Shown here piece by piece: positions 59,062-64,000 of a stretch of DNA of 64,000 nt. The translations under genes and the position numbers were made by a program. Each line of letters begins with the position of its first letter. Positions within the stretch are counted from its first letter, which is position 1. The notes under the pieces were generated by a model. That model worked only from the letters and a program-made list of their open reading frames with translations, was not told the DNA's origin and did not search any database. Source of the stretch: Acetobacteraceae bacterium (GTDB lineage Bacteria > Pseudomonadota > Alphaproteobacteria > Acetobacterales > Acetobacteraceae); assembly GCA_027482245.1 (NCBI GenBank), contig JAIXWG010000062.1, positions 62,001 to 126,000 on the forward strand. The letters run 5' to 3'.

Positions 59062-59988
59062 ATGACCATCCTGCTGCTTGCCGATCGCGGCAACCCGCTG
59101 ACCCAGCCGACCCGCAGCGCGCTGGCCGCCGCGACGCAGATCGGCGGCGATGTCCATGTGCTGGTGATGCACCGCGATGATGCGGCCGCCGCTGCCGCGC
59201 TGCCCGGTGTCGCCAAGGTCCTGGTCGCCGGCGGGGTCATCGCCGAGAACGGGCTGGCGGAGCCGCTGGCCGCGCTGCTGGTGGCACTCGCCCCCGGCTA
59301 TTCGCACCTGGTGGCGCCCGGCAGCACCGCCGGCAAGAACGTCATGCCGCGGGTTGCCGCGCTGCTCGACGTGCAGATCATCTCCGACATCGCGGGCGTC
59401 GAATCCCCCGACACCTTCAGCCGCTTCATCTACGCCGGCAACGCGCTCGCCACCGTGCGCAGCGCCGACCCTGTGAAGGTGCTGACCGTGCGCGCGGCGA
59501 GCTTCGATCCGGCCCCGGCCGAGGGTGGCAGCGCGCCGATCGAGGATGCGCCCGCCTCCGCGGATCCGGGCGTCTCCCGCTTCGTGGGCTCCGAGTTGGT
59601 GAAGCTGGAGCGGCCGGAGCTGACGGCGGCGCGCGTCGTCGTCTCCGGCGGCCGCGCGCTCGGCTCGCTCGAGAACTTCAAGATCCTGGACGGCGTCGCG
59701 GATCGGCTCGGCGCCGCCATCGGCGCCTCCCGCGCCGCGGTCGATGCGGGCTACGCGCATAACGACATGCAGGTCGGCCAGACCGGCAAGATCGTGGCGC
59801 CGGAACTCTACATGGCCTTCGGCATCTCGGGCGCCATCCAGCACCTCGCCGGCATGAAGGACAGCAAGGTGATCGTCGCCATCAACAAGGACGAGGAGGC
59901 GCCGATCTTCTCGGTCGCGGATTACGGCCTGGTGGGCGACGTCTTCAAGGTCATTCCGGAACTCGAGGCCGAGCTCGACAAGAAGTAG
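59062..59988 (+). CDS. etfA: Electron transfer flavoprotein alpha subunit
   Basis: 308 residues from the ATG at 59062. The C-terminal FAD domain is clear: VVVSGGRALGSLENFKILDGVADRLGAAIGASRAAVDAGYAHNDMQVGQTGKIVAPELYMAFGISGAIQHLAGM (about 190-265), and INKDEEAPIFSVADYGLVGDVFKVIPEL follows. It holds the redox FAD of the ETF heterodimer. The pair supports fatty-acid, amino-acid and sarcosine oxidation. A hairpin with a T-run follows the stop. Confidence 0.97.
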   Translation: MTILLLADRGNPLTQPTRSALAAATQIGGDVHVLVMHRDDAAAAAALPGVAKVLVAGGVIAENGLAEPLAALLVALAPGYSHLVAPGSTAGKNVMPRVAALLDVQIISDIAGVESPDTFSRFIYAGNALATVRSADPVKVLTVRAASFDPAPAEGGSAPIEDAPASADPGVSRFVGSELVKLERPELTAARVVVSGGRALGSLENFKILDGVADRLGAAIGASRAAVDAGYAHNDMQVGQTGKIVAPELYMAFGISGAIQHLAGMKDSKVIVAINKDEEAPIFSVADYGLVGDVFKVIPELEAELDKK

Positions 59989-60007
59989 TCGAGCGCGACG
60001 ACACTGG

Positions 60008-60046
60008 CGCCGGCCGTGGCCCCGACAGGGCTGCGCCGGCGTTTTT
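60008..60046 (+). terminator. Intrinsic terminator after etfA
   Basis: CGCCGGC (60008-60014) pairs with GCCGGCG (60035-60041) around a 20-base loop, followed directly by TTTTT (60042-60046). It lies between etfA and hbdA, so hbdA may be partly uncoupled from etfBA. Confidence 0.65.
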
Positions 60047-60066
60047 CATGTGAGGGGGAGTGAGTG

Positions 60067-60945
60067 ATGGCGACGATCAACAGGCTGGGCGTCATCGGCG
60101 CGGGGCAGATGGGCAACGGCATCGCCCATGTCGCGGCGCAGGCGGGCATCGAGGTGGTGATGCTGGACGTGGCGGAGCCGGCGCTCGCCAAGGCCGTCGC
60201 CACCATCACGAAGAACATGGACCGCCAGGTGCAGAAGGGCACGCTGGCCGCCGCCGACAAGGACGCGGCGCTGGCCCGCATCGCGACGACGACGGACTAT
60301 GCCCGCTTCGCCGATTGCGACCTGGTGATCGAGGCCGCGACGGAGCGGGAGGACCTCAAGCTCAAGATCTTCGCGACGCTGACGCCGCATCTCCGCGCCG
60401 ATGCGCTGGTCGCCTCCAACACCTCCTCCATCCCCATCACGCGGCTCGCCGCCGCGACGGACCGGCCGGGCCGCTTCGTCGGCATGCATTTCTTCAACCC
60501 CGTGCCGATGATGAAGCTGGTCGAGGTGATCCGCGGCCTGGCGACAGAGGATGCGACCGTGCAGGCCGTGGCCGCGCTGGCCGAGCGCATGGGCAAGACC
60601 GTCGCCTATGCCGCCGACTACCCGGCCTTCATCGTCAACCGCATCCTGCTGCCGATGATCAACGAGGCCTGCGTCGCGCTGCAGGAAGGCGTCGGCGACA
60701 TCGTCTCCATCGACACCGGCATGAAGCTCGGCTGCAACCACCCGATGGGGCCGCTGGAGCTCGCGGATTTCATCGGCCTCGACACCTGCCTCGCGGTGAT
60801 GGAGGTGCTGCATGCCGGCATGGGCGACAGCAAGTACCGGCCGAGCCCGCTGCTGCGGAAGTATGTCGAGGCCGGCTGGCTCGGCCGCAAGTCCGGCAAG
60901 GGCTTCTATGATTACAGCGTGACGCCGCCCAAGCCGACACGCTGA
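60067..60945 (+). CDS. hbdA: 3-hydroxybutyryl-CoA dehydrogenase
   Basis: 292 residues from the ATG at 60067, following GAGGGGGAG (a GTG one codon earlier is possible). The NAD motif is RLGVIGAGQMGNGIAHVAAQAG. The catalytic His is in GRFVGMHFFNPVPMMKLVEVIRG (about 140), and the C-terminal dimer domain includes YPAFIVNRILLPMINEA and KSGKGFYDY. The enzyme interconverts acetoacetyl-CoA and 3-hydroxybutyryl-CoA. Placement after etfBA is conserved in alphaproteobacteria. It shares one base with the next gene (TGATG). Confidence 0.95.
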   Translation: MATINRLGVIGAGQMGNGIAHVAAQAGIEVVMLDVAEPALAKAVATITKNMDRQVQKGTLAAADKDAALARIATTTDYARFADCDLVIEAATEREDLKLKIFATLTPHLRADALVASNTSSIPITRLAAATDRPGRFVGMHFFNPVPMMKLVEVIRGLATEDATVQAVAALAERMGKTVAYAADYPAFIVNRILLPMINEACVALQEGVGDIVSIDTGMKLGCNHPMGPLELADFIGLDTCLAVMEVLHAGMGDSKYRPSPLLRKYVEAGWLGRKSGKGFYDYSVTPPKPTR

Positions 60946-62003
60946 TGAAGATCACGGGGCTCTCCGCCGCCGCCGAGCACCTGAAGCCCGCAAGGGCCGC
61001 GGATGCCTATGCGGGGCGGGAGAGCCTGAGCTTCGTGCGCCTGCGCGTGGATACCGACGCAGGCGTGTCCGGCGAGGGCATGACGGGGCGCTTCCTCTCG
61101 GCCCAGGTTGTCGCGCTGCTGAACGGGGAAATGGCGGAAACCGTCACGGGCCAGGACCCGATGGCGATCGAGGCGCTGCGGGGGATGCTGGCGACGCGGC
61201 TCAACCCGCGCGGCGCGACCGGGCCCTTCGTATCGGCGCTCTCCGCGCTCGACCTGGCGCTGTGGGACATCAAGGGCAAGGCGCTCGGCCTGCCCGTGGC
61301 GCGGCTGGTCGGCGGCGCGCGCGATGCCGTGCCGGCCTACGCCACGGCGGGGATGCCCGCCTTCACGGAAGCCGAACTGGTCGCGGCCTGCGAAGGCGCG
61401 CTGGCCGAGGGCTTTGTCGGTGTGAAGGTGCTGGTGGGCACCGGGCGCCCGCTGGCCGAGGACGCCGCCCGCATCCGCGCGGTGCGGCGCGCCATCGGCG
61501 ACGCGCCCCTCATGCTCGACGCCAATTGCGGCTTCACCGTCGCGGAGGCGAAGCGCCTGGCCGCGATGGTCGCCGACTGCGACATCGGCTTCTTCGAGGA
61601 GCCGGTGCGGGACAATGACATCGCCTCCCTGGCCGAACTCCGCCGCGCGACCTCCATCCCGCTCGCCTCCGGCCAGATGATGCAGGCGCCATCGTGGTTC
61701 CGTGACGTGCTGGCAGCCGGCGCGCTCGATATCCTGCAGCCCAATGCGGCGTTCTGCGGGGGGCTGACCTCGATGCTGCGGATCATGGCCATGGCCGAAG
61801 CCCACAGCGTGCCCGTGACCGGCGCCGGCGGGTTCGAGGCGGCGAGCCTGCCCGCCATGGCCGGCCACGCCCATGGCGGCATGCTGGAAGTCCACGGCGC
61901 CCACGCCGCGCTGCGCGACCGCTTCGCGCATCACCCCCAGGTCGAACGCGGGCGCATCCTCGTGCCGGAAACGCCCGGCCTCGGCATCGGGCTGCTGCCC
62001 TGA
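60945..62003 (+). CDS. Enolase-superfamily (mandelate racemase/MLE-like) protein
   Basis: 352 residues. The N-terminal capping domain (about 1-125) and barrel are evident: FVSALSALDLALWDIKGKALGLPVARLVGG. Barrel residues: the usual K-x-K base reads KVL (Lys161, Leu163), the metal ligands are Asp192 (LMLDANCGF), Glu218/219 (FFEEPV) and, in place of the third Glu, Gln244 (IPLASGQMM); DILQPNAAF holds Asp262. The GQ form is known in some MR-like subgroups. The lost second Lys means that a 2-epimerase/dehydratase of the usual kind is doubtful. It begins with the last base of hbdA. Confidence 0.88.
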   Translation: MKITGLSAAAEHLKPARAADAYAGRESLSFVRLRVDTDAGVSGEGMTGRFLSAQVVALLNGEMAETVTGQDPMAIEALRGMLATRLNPRGATGPFVSALSALDLALWDIKGKALGLPVARLVGGARDAVPAYATAGMPAFTEAELVAACEGALAEGFVGVKVLVGTGRPLAEDAARIRAVRRAIGDAPLMLDANCGFTVAEAKRLAAMVADCDIGFFEEPVRDNDIASLAELRRATSIPLASGQMMQAPSWFRDVLAAGALDILQPNAAFCGGLTSMLRIMAMAEAHSVPVTGAGGFEAASLPAMAGHAHGGMLEVHGAHAALRDRFAHHPQVERGRILVPETPGLGIGLLP

Positions 62004-62755
62004 CCACCCTGCCCCACTTCCAGGGCCTGGGCGGCAGGCCAGGCGCGCTCGCGACCTACGGGCTGCTGGCGCTGGATGTGGCGGCGCTGTTCTGGGTGAT
62101 CCTGGAATCCTTCCTGCCCGAAACCACCACCGTCATGGTGATCGACATCGGCGTCGGCCTGGTGCTGGTCGGGGAAATGGCGCTGCGGCTCCAATCCTCC
62201 CGCGCCGCACGGCGGGAATTGCTGCACCCCGCGGGCATCGCGGACCTGCTGGCCGTCATCTCCTTCCTGCTGGCGCCCTTCTTCGCGGGGTGGGGCTTCC
62301 TGCGCAGCCTGCGCACGCTGCGGCTGCTGCGCTCCGCCCGCCTGGTCCTGCACCTGCGCCAGGACGTGCCCGCCTTCCGCCGCAACCAGGACGCGGTGGT
62401 GGCGGCGGCCGATTTGCTGGTCTTCATCATCGTGATGACGGGCGTCGTCCACGCCACGCAGCACCGCGTGAACGCCAGCATCACCAACTGGGCGGATGCG
62501 CTCTACTTCACCGTCACCGCCCTCACCACCACCGGCTTCGGCGACATCACGCTGCCCGGCACCTCCGGCCGCCTGATCACCGTCGTCATCATGCTGGCCG
62601 GCGTCACGCTGTTCCTGCGCCTCGCCCAGGCGCTGTTCCGCCCGACCAAGGTGCGCTTCCGCTGCGAGGCCTGCGGCCTTGGCCGCCACGACCCGGACGC
62701 GGTCCACTGCAAGGCCTGCGGCGCGCTGCTGAACATCCCCGACGAGGGTGATTGA
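62000..62755 (+). CDS. Potassium-channel-like ion channel with C-terminal zinc ribbon
   Basis: 251 residues if a CTG at 62000 overlaps the previous stop (CTGA); the first conventional start (GTG at 62078) would cut into the first span, YGLLALDVAALFWVILESFLP. Features are four or more spans, an Arg-rich S4-like segment (LRSLRTLRLLRSARLVLHLR), a pore with filter TTTGFGDITLPG, and a last span. The C-terminus FRCEACGLGRHDPDAVHCKACGALLNIP has four Cys as a zinc ribbon. Probably a voltage-gated-like or two-domain K+ channel; selectivity is inferred from GFGD. Confidence 0.8.
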   Translation: MTTLPHFQGLGGRPGALATYGLLALDVAALFWVILESFLPETTTVMVIDIGVGLVLVGEMALRLQSSRAARRELLHPAGIADLLAVISFLLAPFFAGWGFLRSLRTLRLLRSARLVLHLRQDVPAFRRNQDAVVAAADLLVFIIVMTGVVHATQHRVNASITNWADALYFTVTALTTTGFGDITLPGTSGRLITVVIMLAGVTLFLRLAQALFRPTKVRFRCEACGLGRHDPDAVHCKACGALLNIPDEGD

Positions 62756-62825
62756 AGGCGGCACCACTTGCCCGCATGCTCCCTGGACCAGCCCCGCAGA
62801 GGGCGCCCCTGGGAGAGAACATCCG

Positions 62826-63779
62826 ATGCGCCTGACGCGCCGCCACCTGTTGGCCGCCCCCCTCATCCTGCCCGTCTCCGCCCGCGCCCAGACCAGCTGG
62901 CAGCCGACACGCCCCATGCAGCTCATCGTCGGCTTCGCCCCCGGCGGCGGCACGGACATCATCGCCCGTACCATCGTCGAAGCCGTCACCCCCGCCTTCC
63001 CCGTCCCCCTCGTCGTGGTGAACCGCCCCGGCGCCGGCGGCGCCATCGCCGCCGAACAGGTCGCCCGCGCAACACCGGACGGCCACACGCTGCTGATGGC
63101 AGGCGGGTCCGAAAGCACCTCCCTCCCCGCCCATCGCGACCTGCCCTACGACCCCAAGCGCGGCTTCACCGCCGTCATCCGCCTGACCAAGAACGCCCAC
63201 TTCATCTGCACGCGCGGACGCGGCGGCAAATACACGACGCTCGCCCAGGTCATCGAAGCCGCGAAAGCCAACCGCGGCGGCATCACCCACGGCTCCTCCG
63301 GCGTCGGCACCCTCTCCCACTCCATCTTCATCATGTTCGAACGCGCCACCGGCACGGAACTCCTCCACGTCCCCTACACCGGCGGCGGACCGCAGCAGCA
63401 GGCCCTGCTCGCCGGGCAGATCGACCTGGCCGTGCAAGCCTCCGACGAACTCGGCGGCCTCGTGGCCTCCGGCGACATGCTCCCCCTCGCCGTCACCACC
63501 GCCGAACGACACCCCGGCTACCCGAACGTCCCCACCATGCGGGAACTCGGCAGCGACCTGGTGGCGGAAAACATGAAAGGCTGGGTCGGCCCCGCCGGCA
63601 TGCCCGACGACATGACCACCTGGCTCCACGACCGCTTCCGCCAAGGCATGACCACCCCCACCTGGCGCCGCTTCATGGAACGCGCCGGCGACCCCGACGG
63701 CTACGCCAACGGCCCCACCTTCCAACGCGACATGGACACGCTGCTGGACGCGATCCGCGGGGCCATGCGGCGGGGGTGA
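62826..63779 (+). CDS. Bug/TctC-family periplasmic solute-binding protein
   Basis: 317 residues from the ATG at 62826 with GGGAGAGA upstream; a longer frame starts at 62748. The leader is MRLTRRHLLAAPLILPVSARAQ. Family blocks: QLIVGFAPGGGTDIIARTIVEAV, LVVVNRPGAGGAIAAEQVA, LLHVPYTGGGPQQQALLAGQIDL and YPNVPTMRELGSDLV. No TctAB genes are present. Codon third positions are strikingly C-rich compared with the G-rich genes before it, which may mean a separate origin. Repeats follow the stop. Confidence 0.92.
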   Translation: MRLTRRHLLAAPLILPVSARAQTSWQPTRPMQLIVGFAPGGGTDIIARTIVEAVTPAFPVPLVVVNRPGAGGAIAAEQVARATPDGHTLLMAGGSESTSLPAHRDLPYDPKRGFTAVIRLTKNAHFICTRGRGGKYTTLAQVIEAAKANRGGITHGSSGVGTLSHSIFIMFERATGTELLHVPYTGGGPQQQALLAGQIDLAVQASDELGGLVASGDMLPLAVTTAERHPGYPNVPTMRELGSDLVAENMKGWVGPAGMPDDMTTWLHDRFRQGMTTPTWRRFMERAGDPDGYANGPTFQRDMDTLLDAIRGAMRRG

Positions 63780-63796
63780 GCGCGCGTGGCTCGGCT

Positions 63797-63856
63797 GGGG
63801 AAAGGGCTCCGCCCCTTCCCCAGACCCCTTCCCCGCAAAGGGCCAGCGGGCCCTTT
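63797..63856 (+). repeat. Double-hairpin dispersed element, copy D
   Basis: Hairpin 1 is GGGGAAAGGGC, loop TCC, GCCCCTTCCCC (63797-63821, one mismatch). After AGACCCCTTCCCCGC, hairpin 2 is AAAGGGCC, loop AGCG, GGCCCTTT (63837-63856). It begins 18 bp after the Bug gene stop. Confidence 0.75.
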
Positions 63857-63870
63857 GAACCCATGAATTG

Positions 63871-63945
63871 ATCGGAAGGCGAGAGAGGGGCCCGGAGCGC
63901 GCGCCTGTTCAGCGCGACCGCGGGGCCCCTCTCTCGCCTTCCGAT
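63871..63945. repeat. 75-bp structure with perfect 23-bp inverted repeats
   Basis: Left arm 63871-63893 starts ATCGGAAGGCGAGAG and its exact reverse complement is 63923-63945. The 29-base loop holds a smaller GCGC/GCGC pairing. No T-run follows on either strand, so a simple terminator is less likely than an insertion relic or a protective stem-loop. It lies between copy D and a reverse half copy (63960) of the dispersed element. Confidence 0.7.
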
Positions 63946-63959
63946 GAAAACCTCGCGGT

Positions 63960-63980
63960 CCAGGGGCTCGAGGCCCCTGG
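63960..63980 (-). repeat. Half copy of the double-hairpin element (reverse)
   Basis: CCAGGGGC, loop TCGAG, GCCCCTGG, which on the minus strand is followed by ACCGCGAGG exactly as in copy C. The second hairpin, if present, lies beyond or at the window end (GCGGGAGAGGTCC). Confidence 0.6.
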
Positions 63981-64000
63981 CGCGGGAGAGGTCCGGAGAG

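Overview
The window is chromosomal DNA of a very GC-rich (roughly 70%) alphaproteobacterium. The best fit is the Acetobacteraceae (Rhodospirillales), of the Roseomonas type. This is inferred from gene content: four orphan Bug/TctC-type periplasmic receptors, the argH-lptM-lysA-TIGR02302 block, a ScfR/RamB-type regulator facing isocitrate lyase, the HIG1-protein/etfBA/hbdA block, and dense GTG/ATG start-stop overlaps. I saw no rRNA, tRNA, CRISPR array, integrase or intact transposase. Almost all the DNA is coding.

Layout. 1-4.0 kb: 3' part of a MATE exporter, then a KaiC-like ATPase with an overlapping hybrid histidine kinase. 4.2-12.0 kb: amino-acid biosynthesis and envelope block (argH, an lptM-like lipoprotein gene, lysA, TIGR02302, MOSC), split by a tetR/DUF2852 pair that carries a 27-bp perfect palindromic operator; a TlpA-like thioredoxin and an M29 aminopeptidase diverge or follow. 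13.3-16.6 kb: a decayed Fsr-type MFS gene (nonsense plus frameshift) next to an AT-richer islet with two uncharacterised genes. 16.6-22.7 kb: GMC and Ldh-type oxidoreductases, two Bug receptors and a metallo-beta-lactamase-fold hydrolase. 22.7-27.1 kb: a complete sugar/glycerol-phosphate type ABC importer. 27.3-28.8 kb: a double DUF2382 stress protein behind an array of five GGATG repeats.

28.9-35.9 kb is the most striking block. A one-component regulator (excisionase-like helix-turn-helix plus periplasmic-binding-like domain) faces a seven-gene run: tungstate-type TupB-TupC-TupA, an orphan ModA-like molybdate receptor, and a FecB/FecCD/ATPase type II importer that may be a MolABC-like molybdate system. 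Three tandem 10-bp repeats lie in the divergent promoter. A 148-bp multi-hairpin repeat has landed inside the run.

36-41.8 kb: two facing catabolic clusters (FAD amine/amino-acid oxidase, threonine dehydratase and Bug receptor; FAD monooxygenase, Asp/Glu-racemase-fold protein and GST). 42-48.7 kb: cytochrome b561, a small His-rich repeat protein, isocitrate lyase with its divergent regulator, then motB-motA, a DUF6522 protein and a thioesterase. 48.7-56.6 kb: two coupled unknown genes, an enoyl-CoA hydratase, a MITE-like element that ends in the stop codon of a methyltransferase gene, small stress/membrane genes and a large MscS channel. 56.7-64 kb: MFS exporter, HIG1 protein, etfB-etfA-hbdA, an enolase-superfamily protein with altered active-site residues, a K+-channel-like protein with a zinc ribbon, a fourth Bug receptor, and a cluster of inverted repeats at the edge.

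A dispersed double-hairpin element occurs at least four times (about 13.3, 35.9, 53.4 and 63.8 kb, plus a half copy at 63.96 kb), always after gene 3' ends. Start sites were chosen from Shine-Dalgarno spacing and overlaps; where they differ from the longest reading frame this is stated.
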